Assembly (NCBI GenBank): GCA_045805605.1
Contig: JBJMKX010000102.1
Span: 1 to 10,540, forward strand
Direction: 5' to 3'
Origin: DATBDE01 sp045805605
GTDB taxonomy: Bacteria > Actinomycetota > Thermoleophilia > Solirubrobacterales > Solirubrobacteraceae
DNA length: 10,540 nucleotides
The translations under genes and the position numbers were made by a program. Below, one piece after another: positions 1 through 5,567 of the stretch (within the stretch, counting starts at the first letter, position 1; the number at the start of each line of letters is the position of its first letter). The notes under the pieces were generated by a model that made no database searches, had not been told where the DNA came from, and was given only the letters and a program-made list of their open reading frames with translations.

Positions 1-34
1 CGACCCCGTTGCCGTCGATGTGCTGATCGTCCAT
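1..34 (-). CDS. DUF6510-like protein, N-terminal fragment (partial)
   Basis: Only the first 11 codons are inside the window; they read MDDQHIDGNGV. An acidic start followed by an (L/I)DGN motif is what I recall of DUF6510, a small putative zinc-ribbon family often encoded beside sulfite-oxidase-like and ferredoxin-reductase-like genes in actinomycetes. The start at 34 is preferred because GGAGG (45-41) lies 6 nt upstream. A second in-frame ATG at 40 would overlap the reductase stop as ATGA but has almost no spacing to that site. The gene follows the reductase without a gap and is probably cotranscribed with it. The zinc-binding cysteines lie outside the window, so the family call rests on position and one short motif. 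Confidence 0.5.
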   Translation of the reverse strand, partial: MDDQHIDGNGV

Positions 35-36
35 CG

Positions 37-756
37 TCATCCTCCAGTCGGGCCGAAACGCTCGCCGTGCACGCGGCGCGGATCGTGGCCGCCCGCGACG
101 AGGAGGTCGTTGACGACCTCGACGAACGGCGTGGGCCCGCAGACGAAGCAGCGTGCCGCGGGCCCGGGCGAGATCGCGGCGAGCATCGCGGCGTCGACGC
201 GGCGGCTCCAGCCCGTCCAGCCCGGCGGCCGCTCGCGCGTGTAGGTGATCGCGACCCGCAGGCCCTCCCGCGGCTCGAGCGCCCCGAGCTCCTCTCGGTA
301 GAGCAGGTCCTCGGCCGCGCGCGCGGAGACCAGCACATGCGCCTGGACCGCGGCGGAGCGCGCGGCGCGGTGGCGGAGCATCGACATCAGGGGCGCGAGC
401 CCGGTACCGCCCCCGACCAGCAGCAGCGGCCCCGGCTCGTCCGCCGACCAGGTGAAGTAGCCGCCGATCGGCCCGCGGAGCTCGAACGTGTCTCCAGGAG
501 CCAGCTCGCCGGCGAGGTACGGCGACACCTCGCCGTCGTCGATCCGCACGACGGTGAGCTCCAGGCGCGCGCCGTCCGGCGCGGATCCGATCGAGTAGCT
601 GCGCTGGGCCTGGTAGCCGTCGTCGGCGGTCAGGCGCACGTCGACATGCTGGCCGGCGCGGTGACCGGGCCAGCCGTCGGGGGCGAAGCGCAGCGTCGCC
701 GCGGAGGGCGTCTCGGGCTGCTTGGCCACGAGCTCGACGGCCTGCCAGACGGCCAT
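37..756 (-). CDS. Ferredoxin-reductase-like FAD/NAD(P)H oxidoreductase
   Basis: This 239-residue cytosolic flavoprotein has the two-domain ferredoxin-NADP reductase fold. An FAD-binding barrel comes first, with the RSYS flavin motif at residues 52-55 and GPIGGYF at about 95-101. A Rossmann NAD(P)H domain follows, with VGGGTGLAPL at 114-123 and CGPTPFVE at 206-213. There is no ferredoxin-like [2Fe-2S] domain at either end, so it should pass electrons to a separate partner. The molybdoenzyme gene lies 50 nt upstream on the same strand and is the obvious candidate. ATG at 756 is chosen because homologues begin close to the conserved WPGHxxGQHVDVRLTA stretch (29-44). Its upstream region has no clear Shine-Dalgarno site and is covered by a strong stem-loop. 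The enzyme class is secure; the partner is inferred. Confidence 0.9.
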   Translation of the reverse strand: MAVWQAVELVAKQPETPSAATLRFAPDGWPGHRAGQHVDVRLTADDGYQAQRSYSIGSAPDGARLELTVVRIDDGEVSPYLAGELAPGDTFELRGPIGGYFTWSADEPGPLLLVGGGTGLAPLMSMLRHRAARSAAVQAHVLVSARAAEDLLYREELGALEPREGLRVAITYTRERPPGWTGWSRRVDAAMLAAISPGPAARCFVCGPTPFVEVVNDLLVAGGHDPRRVHGERFGPTGG

Positions 757-760
757 GCTC

Positions 761-808
761 AGATGGCTGATCCCGCGGCCGCGCGGGGGGTCGTGGGATC
801 AACCATCT
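761..808 (-). other. 14-bp intercistronic stem-loop
   Basis: Arms at 808-795 and 774-761 pair over 14 positions around a 20-nt GC-rich loop. In minus-strand RNA the single imperfect position is a G-U wobble; in plus-strand RNA the same position would be C-A. This suggests the structure works in the transcript of the molybdoenzyme/reductase operon. It begins inside the molybdoenzyme TAG stop and ends 4 nt before the reductase ATG, so it covers the reductase's initiation region. There is no U-tract. It could stabilise the upstream message, attenuate transcription, or tie reductase translation to ribosomes finishing the upstream gene. Confidence 0.7.
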
Positions 809-1415
809 AGTCGTTCCAGTACCGCTGCTCGCGCCAGGGGTCGCCGTAGTTGTGGTAGCCGTTCTGCTCCCAGAACCCGGGGCGGTCCTCCTCGCTGAGC
901 ACCAGGCCGCGGATCCACTTCGCGCTCTTCCAGAAGTACAGGTGGGGCACCAGCAGGCGCGCCGGCCCGCCGTGCTCGGCCTCGAGCGGCTCGCCCGCAT
1001 AGGCGTACGCGACCCAGGCCTTGCCGCCGGTGACGTCCTCGAGCGGCAGGTTGGTCTCGTAGCCGCCATCGCAGACCGCGACGACGTACTCTGCCTCCGT
1101 CACGACACCGTCCAGCAGGGTGTCGACCGACACGCCCTCCCAGGTGGTGTCGAGCTTGGACCAGGACGTGACGCAGTGGATGTCCTTGGTGACCGTCTCG
1201 GCGGGCAGGGCACGGAACTCCTCCCACGTCCACGACCGGGGCTCGTCGATTGCCCCGACGAGCTGGAAGCTCCATTCGTCCAGGGGCGTGTGCGGCGTCG
1301 GGCCCGCGGACAGCACGGGAAAGTCGGAGACCACGTGCTGGCCGGGGGGCACGCGGCCCTCCTGCGCGTGGTCGGCGGCGTGGCGGCGGCGAAAGCCGCG
1401 GGAGATGGGGGGCAT
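807..1415 (-). CDS. Sulfite-oxidase-like molybdopterin-dependent oxidoreductase
   Basis: This 202-residue protein belongs to the oxidoreductase molybdopterin-binding (SUOX/MsrP-like) fold. The Moco-ligating cysteine is Cys81 in the segment DIHCVTSWSKLDTTWEG (78-94). A second conserved block at 148-171 begins HGGPARLLVPHLYFWK and leads to WIRGL, and PGFWEQNGYHNYGDPW (179-194) is typical of the short actinobacterial sulfite-oxidase-like clade. The N-terminus is basic (RGFRRR) but no hydrophobic core follows, so I see no Tat or Sec signal and infer a cytosolic enzyme. There is no heme or dimerisation domain. No strong ribosome binding site precedes ATG 1415. Electrons probably come from the reductase encoded next. 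The substrate is unknown: an S- or N-oxide is plausible from the family, but nothing in the sequence shows it. Confidence 0.88.
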   Translation of the reverse strand: MPPISRGFRRRHAADHAQEGRVPPGQHVVSDFPVLSAGPTPHTPLDEWSFQLVGAIDEPRSWTWEEFRALPAETVTKDIHCVTSWSKLDTTWEGVSVDTLLDGVVTEAEYVVAVCDGGYETNLPLEDVTGGKAWVAYAYAGEPLEAEHGGPARLLVPHLYFWKSAKWIRGLVLSEEDRPGFWEQNGYHNYGDPWREQRYWND

Positions 1416-1492
1416 GGACAGATGATGACGGATGCCATGTAGGCGACGGCAACAAAGCTGTCACCGACAACACCTTCCGGTACGCTGCGTGC
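1416..1492. promoter_or_regulatory. Divergent promoter region with putative TetR operator
   Basis: Plus strand: CTGTCA (1458-1463), 17 nt, TACGCT (1481-1486), then 6 nt to the TetR ATG, so the TetR mRNA may be leaderless. Minus strand: GTGACA (1464-1459), 17 nt, TACATG (1441-1436), about 20 nt before the molybdoenzyme ATG. The minus -10 is poor at its last base. The two -35 hexamers occupy almost the same base pairs, and the inverted repeat TGTC-ACC-GACA (1459-1469) lies over them. A repressor bound there would block both promoters. The hexamers are read by eye; the operator role is inference. Confidence 0.4.
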
Positions 1493-2092
1493 ATGGTGGC
1501 CGACCGTCCCTACCACCACGGCAACCTGCGCGCCGCCCTGCTGCGGCAGGCCGAGCGCACGCTGCGCGACCAGGGCCTCGATCAGCTGTCGCTGCGCGAG
1601 CTCGCCCGCCAGGTCGGCGTCAGCCACGGCGCTCCCCGTCGCCACTTCGCCGATCGCCAAGCGCTGCTCGACGCGCTGGCGGAGGCAGGGTTCGCGCGCC
1701 TCGGAGCGGAGCTGCGGGGGGCTGTCGACGGCGCCGGCGAGGACTACGAGGCGCGCCTGCGCGCGACCGCCGCGGCCTACGTCCGCTTCGCCGTCAACGA
1801 CGCCGCGCTGCTCGAGCTGATGTTTGCCGGCAAGCGCCAGGAGCATCAGTCTGGAGCGCTGCACGAGGCCGCCGACCGCGCCTTCACGGTCATCCTCGAG
1901 CTCATCCGGCAGGGCCAAGCCCGCGGCATGCTCGAGCGCGGCGAGCCGGAGCGCATCGGCCTGTTGCTGTTCGCGACCATGCAGGGGATCGCCGCGCTCG
2001 TCAGCGCCGGCCTCGTCGACACCGACCATGTCGACGGGCTGGTCGCCGACGCCATCGGGCGGTTCCTCCACGGCCCGCGCGCGCTCGCCTGA
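1493..2092 (+). CDS. TetR/AcrR-family transcriptional regulator
   Basis: This is a 199-residue DNA-binding regulator. The N-terminal motif YHHGNLRAALL (7-17) and the helix-turn-helix LSLRELARQVGVSHGAPRRHF (about 32-52) are diagnostic of TetR proteins. The all-helical C-terminal half (about 80-195) resembles the WHG-type ligand-binding domain and includes a conserved-looking hydrophobic stretch LLLFATMQGIAALV (157-170). ATG 1493 fits the usual family N-terminus; longer in-frame extensions run through the divergent promoter. It is transcribed away from the molybdoenzyme operon and lies 36 nt upstream of the citryl-CoA-lyase-like gene. Local control of both transcripts and autorepression through the repeat at 1459-1469 are therefore likely. 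The ligand cannot be read; an acyl- or aryl-CoA or the parent acid is a reasonable guess from the neighbours. Confidence 0.93.
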   Translation: MVADRPYHHGNLRAALLRQAERTLRDQGLDQLSLRELARQVGVSHGAPRRHFADRQALLDALAEAGFARLGAELRGAVDGAGEDYEARLRATAAAYVRFAVNDAALLELMFAGKRQEHQSGALHEAADRAFTVILELIRQGQARGMLERGEPERIGLLLFATMQGIAALVSAGLVDTDHVDGLVADAIGRFLHGPRALA

Positions 2093-2115
2093 GGCACGTC
2101 TCTGCCTCGAATCCC

Positions 2116-2121
2116 TAGAGT
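2116..2121 (+). promoter_or_regulatory. Possible -10 element of a leaderless transcript
   Basis: TAGAGT fits TAnnnT and sits 7 nt before ATG 2129, the spacing expected if transcription starts at the start codon. No convincing -35 hexamer precedes it. The gene may instead simply be read through from the TetR gene. Confidence 0.25.
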
Positions 2122-2128
2122 CCGGCCC

Positions 2129-2884
2129 ATGCCGATCGGCAAGGCCGGGACGCCGGTCAGCCACATCAGCCGGGCCTATCCGGACCGGGTCGAGGTGCGG
2201 GGTCGCTCGCTCACCGACGACGTCATGGGGCGGCTGACCTTCACCGCCTACTTCCATCTCCTGCTCACCGGCGAGGAGCCCACCGAGGAGCAGCGCTTCT
2301 TCCTCGACCTCCTGCTGGTGGCGATCGCCGAGCACGGCATGATGCCGACGAACGTCGCGGCGCGCATGACGCTGGACGCCGATCCGGGCTCCCTGCAGGG
2401 CGCCGTCGCGGCGGGGATCCTGGGCTGCGGCCCGGTCATCCTCGGCACCGCGGAGGAGTGCGCGCGGCTGCTCGAGCGCGGCGTGGCGCAGGGATCGGAC
2501 GCCGCCGCCATCGCGGACGAGCTCCACGCCGCCGGTGCGAAGGCGCCCGGCTTCGGGCATCCGGTGCACCGGCCGCTCGACCCGCGCGCGGAGCGAATCC
2601 TCGAGCTCGCGGACGCACGCGGCGTGAGCGGCCCGCACGTGGCGCTCGCGCGGGGGCTGCGCGACGCCGTGGCCAGGGCCTGGGGCAGGCCGCTGACGAT
2701 GAACGTCTCGATGCCGATCGCCGCGGTCATGCTCGACCTCGGCTTTCCCGCGTCCGCCGTCAAGGCGGTGCCGATCCTCGCCCGCACCGCCGGACTCCTC
2801 GCCCACCTGGCCGAGGAGCAGCAGCAGCCGATCGGCTTCCTCCTGGCCGGCGTCGCCGAGGAGGCGATCGAGTACGAGCCCTGA
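2129..2884 (+). CDS. Citryl-CoA-lyase-like protein (short citrate synthase family)
   Basis: This 251-residue protein is a short member of the citrate synthase superfamily, of the type usually annotated citryl-CoA lyase. Recognisable parts are LTFTAYFHLLLTGEEPT (36-52), AEHGMMPTNVAARMTL (67-82), GAVAAGILGCG (91-101), GFGHPVHRPLDPR (141-153, with the catalytic-type His144) and MNVSMPIAAVMLDLGFP (191-207). It lacks the large N-terminal region of full citrate synthases, as expected for this clade. At the place where citrate synthase has its catalytic Asp (NVD) this protein has Ser194, and the first catalytic His region is GCG. I recall NVS in other proteins of this clade, so this may be normal for it. 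Cleavage or formation of a C-C bond next to a CoA thioester is inferred; the true substrate is open. The stop falls 11 nt inside the likely start of the next gene, which suggests translational coupling. Confidence 0.8.
   Translation: MPIGKAGTPVSHISRAYPDRVEVRGRSLTDDVMGRLTFTAYFHLLLTGEEPTEEQRFFLDLLLVAIAEHGMMPTNVAARMTLDADPGSLQGAVAAGILGCGPVILGTAEECARLLERGVAQGSDAAAIADELHAAGAKAPGFGHPVHRPLDPRAERILELADARGVSGPHVALARGLRDAVARAWGRPLTMNVSMPIAAVMLDLGFPASAVKAVPILARTAGLLAHLAEEQQQPIGFLLAGVAEEAIEYEP
2859..2864 (+). promoter_or_regulatory. Shine-Dalgarno site for the PaaK-like gene
   Basis: AGGAGG lies 9 nt upstream of ACG 2874, near the end of the citryl-CoA-lyase-like gene. It is the only strong site near the expected N-terminus of the ligase and supports a start there despite the absence of a standard start codon. 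Confidence 0.5.
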
Positions 2885-4172
2885 CGAGGTCGAGACCCGC
2901 CCCTGGGACGAGCAGCTCGCCCTCGACGAGGCCCGGCTCCGCGCTCAGCTGCGATATCTGCTCGAGCGCTCCAAGTTCTACCGCGCGAAGCTCTCGGCCG
3001 CGGATCTCGATGGCGACCTCGCGCAGCTGCCGCTGACCGACAAGCGCGAGCTCCGGGCCACCGTCACCTCCGACAACCCGATCGGCGACCACCTGTGCGC
3101 CGCGCCGGACGAGATCGTCCGGATCTACTCGACCAGCGGGACCACGGGCACGCCCAGCTACATCCCGCTGACCGCGCCCGACCTCGAGAACTGGGTGACG
3201 GGATCGGCGCGCAGCTACGCCGCTGCGGGCGCCGCGGCCGGGCAGCGCATCGTCTCCACCTACAACGCCGGGCCGTTCGTGGCGGGCGCGGCGCTTGCGT
3301 CGTTTGACCGCATCGGCCTCTGCCACATCCCGGTCGGGACCGGCAACACCGAGCGGCTGGTGCGCGCGATCGAGCTGCTGCGGCCGCAGGCCGCGGTACT
3401 GACGCCCTCGTACGCCGCCTACCTGGCCGAGAACCAGGACCTTCGTGACAGCAGCGTGATCCGCGTTCTCGTCGCCGGGGAGCCGGGCGGCGGCGAGCCC
3501 GCGTTCCGCGCGCAGCTCGAAGAGGGGTGGGGCGCCCGGGTGACCGAGGCCATGGGCATCGGCGACATCGGCGTCTCGCTGTGGGGCGAGTGCGAGCACC
3601 AGGACGGCATGCATCTGGGTGCGCGGGGGTTCGTCGCGCCCGAGCTGATCGACGCGGACACGACCGAGGCCATCCCGATGGAGGACGGCGCCACCGGCGA
3701 GCTCGTGCTCACCCACCTGCGCCACCGTGCCGCGCCGCTGCTGCGCTTTCGCACGCGCGACCACGTGCGGGTGCGGACGGCCCCCTGCCCGTGCGGCCGC
3801 ACCGGCCCGCGCATCCGCTGCACCGGGCGCACCGACGACATGCTCGTCGTCCGCGGCGTCAACGTGTTCCCCTCGGCGGTGCGCGAGGTCGTCGGCGAGT
3901 TCGCGCCGCGGGTCAGCGGCAACGTCCTCGTGCGGCCGCAGAGTCCCGGGCCCAGGCAGGACCCGCCGCTGCCGGTCAGCGTCGAGCTGGCGCGCGACGC
4001 GCCCGCCGATCCGGCGCTGGCCGAGGCCATCGGGGGCCGGCTGCGCGAGGTCCTCGTGGTCCGGGCGCGCGTCGACCTCGTCCCGTTCGGCACCCTGCCG
4101 CGAAGCGAGTACAAATCACGGTTGGTCGACCGTTGTCAGGGTGATCGGGCAAAGCCGCCCGATCCCGACTAG
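2874..4172 (+). CDS. PaaK-like phenylacetate-CoA ligase family protein (non-standard start)
   Basis: This is an ATP-dependent acyl/aryl-acid CoA ligase of the adenylate-forming superfamily. Read from ACG 2874 it has 432 residues, matching the usual PaaK length. Visible landmarks are the family N-terminus ETRPWDEQLALDEARLRAQL (about 7-26), ERSKFYRAKL (31-40), the phosphate-binding loop YSTSGTTGTP (85-94) and a late CxCGR motif. Last comes GRTDDMLVVRGVNVFPS near the start of the C-terminal subdomain. The frame is open from 2703, but the first ATG, GTG or TTG is GTG 3195 (residue 108), beyond the phosphate-binding loop, so that start would destroy the enzyme. ACG 2874 has AGGAGG 9 nt upstream and gives an N-terminus (TSPDEVETRPW) of the expected length. 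Either ACG initiates, or an ATG changed to ACG by mutation or sequencing error. The substrate is probably an aromatic or other organic acid. The residues after about 420 are extra tail and overlap a hairpin and the next gene's upstream region. Confidence 0.82.
   Translation, partial: TSPDEVETRPWDEQLALDEARLRAQLRYLLERSKFYRAKLSAADLDGDLAQLPLTDKRELRATVTSDNPIGDHLCAAPDEIVRIYSTSGTTGTPSYIPLTAPDLENWVTGSARSYAAAGAAAGQRIVSTYNAGPFVAGAALASFDRIGLCHIPVGTGNTERLVRAIELLRPQAAVLTPSYAAYLAENQDLRDSSVIRVLVAGEPGGGEPAFRAQLEEGWGARVTEAMGIGDIGVSLWGECEHQDGMHLGARGFVAPELIDADTTEAIPMEDGATGELVLTHLRHRAAPLLRFRTRDHVRVRTAPCPCGRTGPRIRCTGRTDDMLVVRGVNVFPSAVREVVGEFAPRVSGNVLVRPQSPGPRQDPPLPVSVELARDAPADPALAEAIGGRLREVLVVRARVDLVPFGTLPRSEYKSRLVDRCQGDRAKPPDPD
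4143..4164 (+). other. 8-bp hairpin at the ligase 3' end
   Basis: GATCGGGC (4143-4150) and GCCCGATC (4157-4164) form a perfect stem with a 6-nt loop. The hairpin lies in the last codons of the ligase gene, 18 nt before the VOC start. It has no U-tract. It may act as a processing or attenuation point between the two genes. Confidence 0.4.
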
Positions 4173-4175
4173 GGT
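4170..4175 (+). promoter_or_regulatory. Possible -10 element or weak ribosome binding site for the VOC gene
   Basis: TAGGGT begins with the ligase TAG stop and ends 7 nt before ATG 4183. It fits TAnnnT at leaderless spacing, but its AGGG is also a possible Shine-Dalgarno core at 8 nt. No good -35 is seen at 16-18 nt. Both readings are tentative. Confidence 0.22.
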
Positions 4176-4182
4176 CGCGCGC

Positions 4183-4770
4183 ATGCGCAAGCTTCAGAGC
4201 CAGGGCGTCCACCACATCACGATCGTCGGAGCCGACCGGCAGACCTCGATCGACTTCTGGGAGGGGCTGCTCGGCATGCCGTTCGTATTCGAGCAGCCGA
4301 ACCTCGACAACGCGTTCGAGAGCCACCTGTACTTCGATCCCGGCGACGGGCGCCTGATCACGGTCTTCACGAACGAGGACCGCGCGGTCGAACCGGAGCG
4401 CACCCCGACCGACGTGGGCTGCGTGCACCACATCGCCTTCGCCGTCTCGAAGGCGAGCTTCGACCAGGCAGTCGAGCGCCTGGACGAGCGCGGCGTCCGC
4501 CACAGCGAGATCAAGGACCGCGGGTTCATGGACTCGATCTACTTCGAGGACCCGCTCGGCCTGCTGATCGAGCTCGCGTCGTACCGCTTCGAGCCGCCGC
4601 ACGGCTTCACCCACGCCGATGTGCTGCTCGAGGCGCACAAGATCAGGGTGGAGCGGGGCGACTACAACATCGCCCCGATCCACCTGGCCGATGCCATCGA
4701 GGCGCTCGTCAGGCGATCGCGAGCGTCGCTGTCGGAGGAAGCGGAGGAGCCATGGCCGCAAACACGCTGA
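4183..4770 (+). CDS. VOC-family (glyoxalase/extradiol dioxygenase fold) protein
   Basis: This 195-residue metalloenzyme-fold protein has two paired beta-alpha-beta motifs. The first begins GVHHITIVGADRQTSIDFWE (8-27) and the second GCVHHIAFAVSKASFDQAVE (79-98). It closes with IYFEDPLGLLIELASY (119-134). Likely metal ligands are a His at 10/11, a His at 82/83 and Glu130. After the VOC domain comes a helical extension of about 60 residues, including HADVLLEAHKIRVERGDYNI (144-163), which I associate with a subgroup of VOC proteins but cannot assign a role. ATG 4183 directly precedes the conserved GVHHITI strand. The stop overlaps the GST start by 19 nt. Beside a CoA ligase and a GST-fold protein, a ring-cleaving dioxygenase or an isomerase is possible; the fold does not settle the reaction. 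Confidence 0.85.
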   Translation: MRKLQSQGVHHITIVGADRQTSIDFWEGLLGMPFVFEQPNLDNAFESHLYFDPGDGRLITVFTNEDRAVEPERTPTDVGCVHHIAFAVSKASFDQAVERLDERGVRHSEIKDRGFMDSIYFEDPLGLLIELASYRFEPPHGFTHADVLLEAHKIRVERGDYNIAPIHLADAIEALVRRSRASLSEEAEEPWPQTR

Positions 4771-5438
4771 ACGTCCTCACCCCGAGCGTCAACAACCTCA
4801 CCGCCCGCATCTTCGTGCGGGCGGCCGGCCTCGACTTCGAGGAGGTCGACGTGTGGGGCCAGAGCACCGGCCCCGAGTACGTGGCGAAGTACCCGGCCCA
4901 CCTGACGCCGACGCTCGAGGAGGAGGACCTGCCGCGGGGGATCGTCGGCGAGAGCTGCGCGATCATGGCCTACCTGTGCAACAAGCACGGGTTGGACGAC
5001 CTCTACCCCACCGACCCCGCCCAGCGGGCGATGGTCGACAACGCGATGTTCTACCTGATTGGGACGGTCTATCCGCTCGTCGCGCGGGCGACGTACCCCA
5101 CGCTCGGCTTCCCGCAGTACCCGGGCGAGGTGGCCACGGCGCCCGACGCCAGCGACGAGATGAAGGTGCAGGCGCGCAAGGACGCCGAGGCCGCGCTGGC
5201 CGAGCCGCTCGAGGTCTACAACACGTTCTTCCTGGCGGGCAAGCCGTTCATCGGCGGCGAGCGGCCGTCGATCGCCGACATCCGCTTCGCCGCCACGCTC
5301 GAGTTCCTGCACGCCATCGACTACGCCTTCCCGCCCTGGGCGACCGACTACCTGCAGCGGATTGAGTCGACGCTCGGCGACGCGTACACGGAGCCCGCCT
5401 CCGACGTGCGCGGGTTCGTGGCACAGGCCAAGGGCTGA
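4752..5438 (+). CDS. Glutathione S-transferase family protein
   Basis: This 228-residue protein has an N-terminal thioredoxin-fold domain (about 5-80) and an all-helical C-terminal domain (about 90-220). The possible catalytic serine is Ser12 in LTPSVNNLTARIF (9-21). The cis-proline region is HLTPTLEEED (50-59), followed by the thiol-binding signature GESCAIMAYL (66-75). The C-terminal GGERPSIADIRFAATLEF motif contains the usual N-capping SIAD. GGAGG (4743-4747) lies 4 nt before ATG 4752. The 19-nt overlap with the VOC gene indicates coupling. In catabolic operons such proteins often act as maleylpyruvate-type isomerases or dehalogenating or ether-cleaving enzymes. Most actinobacteria do not make glutathione, so the thiol partner is uncertain. 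Confidence 0.88.
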   Translation: MAANTLNVLTPSVNNLTARIFVRAAGLDFEEVDVWGQSTGPEYVAKYPAHLTPTLEEEDLPRGIVGESCAIMAYLCNKHGLDDLYPTDPAQRAMVDNAMFYLIGTVYPLVARATYPTLGFPQYPGEVATAPDASDEMKVQARKDAEAALAEPLEVYNTFFLAGKPFIGGERPSIADIRFAATLEFLHAIDYAFPPWATDYLQRIESTLGDAYTEPASDVRGFVAQAKG

Positions 5439-5444
5439 TCAGGC

Positions 5445-5499
5445 AGTGGCCGGAGGGCGAGCCACCAGCCCGTAGTGGCCGGAGGGCGAGCCACCAGCC
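5445..5499. repeat. Two tandem 26-bp direct repeats, each able to form a hairpin
   Basis: Identical 26-bp copies lie at 5445-5470 and 5474-5499, 3 nt apart (29-bp period). Each contains GTGGC, 10 nt, GCCAC, so each can fold into a 5-bp hairpin. They begin 7 nt after the GST stop. Because both copies are identical they look like a recent duplication or a short palindromic repeat family. They may contribute to operon termination or mRNA 3'-end protection. Confidence 0.8.
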
Positions 5500-5525
5500 A
5501 GCAAGGACGACCCAGATCAGGTTGC

Positions 5526-5553
5526 CGGTCGTGTCCGCACGCTGACACGACCG
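5526..5553 (+). terminator. Perfect 10-bp hairpin, probable operon terminator
   Basis: CGGTCGTGTC (5526-5535) pairs perfectly with GACACGACCG (5544-5553) across an 8-nt loop. It lies 88 nt after the GST stop and 70 nt before the DUF4142 gene. There is no U-tract, which is common for actinobacterial hairpin terminators. An operator for the downstream gene is an alternative. Confidence 0.5.
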
Positions 5554-5567
5554 TGAGCGAAATCTTG

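Noticed and set aside
759..806. 15-codon reading frame between the molybdoenzyme and the reductase as a real gene
   Set aside because: It has no independent coding support. I mention it only as a possible leader in the stem-loop finding.
67..810. Plus-strand frame opposite the ferredoxin-reductase-like gene
   Set aside because: Shadow frame without motifs; the minus-strand frame has intact FAD and NAD(P)H motifs.
799..1494. Alternative minus-strand frame across the molybdoenzyme gene
   Set aside because: Arg/Pro/Ala-rich shadow translation; the neighbouring frame has the Moco cysteine motif and family signatures.
1100..2806. A 568-codon open frame on the minus strand
   Set aside because: It is antisense to the TetR and citryl-CoA-lyase-like genes, has no recognisable motif, is low in hydrophobic residues, and arises from the high GC content that removes stop codons.
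2760..3764. Minus-strand open frame opposite the ligase gene
   Set aside because: No domain motifs; the opposite strand carries a clear PaaK-type adenylate-forming enzyme.
3195..4172. Ligase gene starting at GTG 3195
   Set aside because: It would remove the phosphate-binding loop at 85-94 and about 107 residues that match the family.
5445..5499. CRISPR array
   Set aside because: Only two repeat copies with a 3-nt gap, and no spacers or cas genes.
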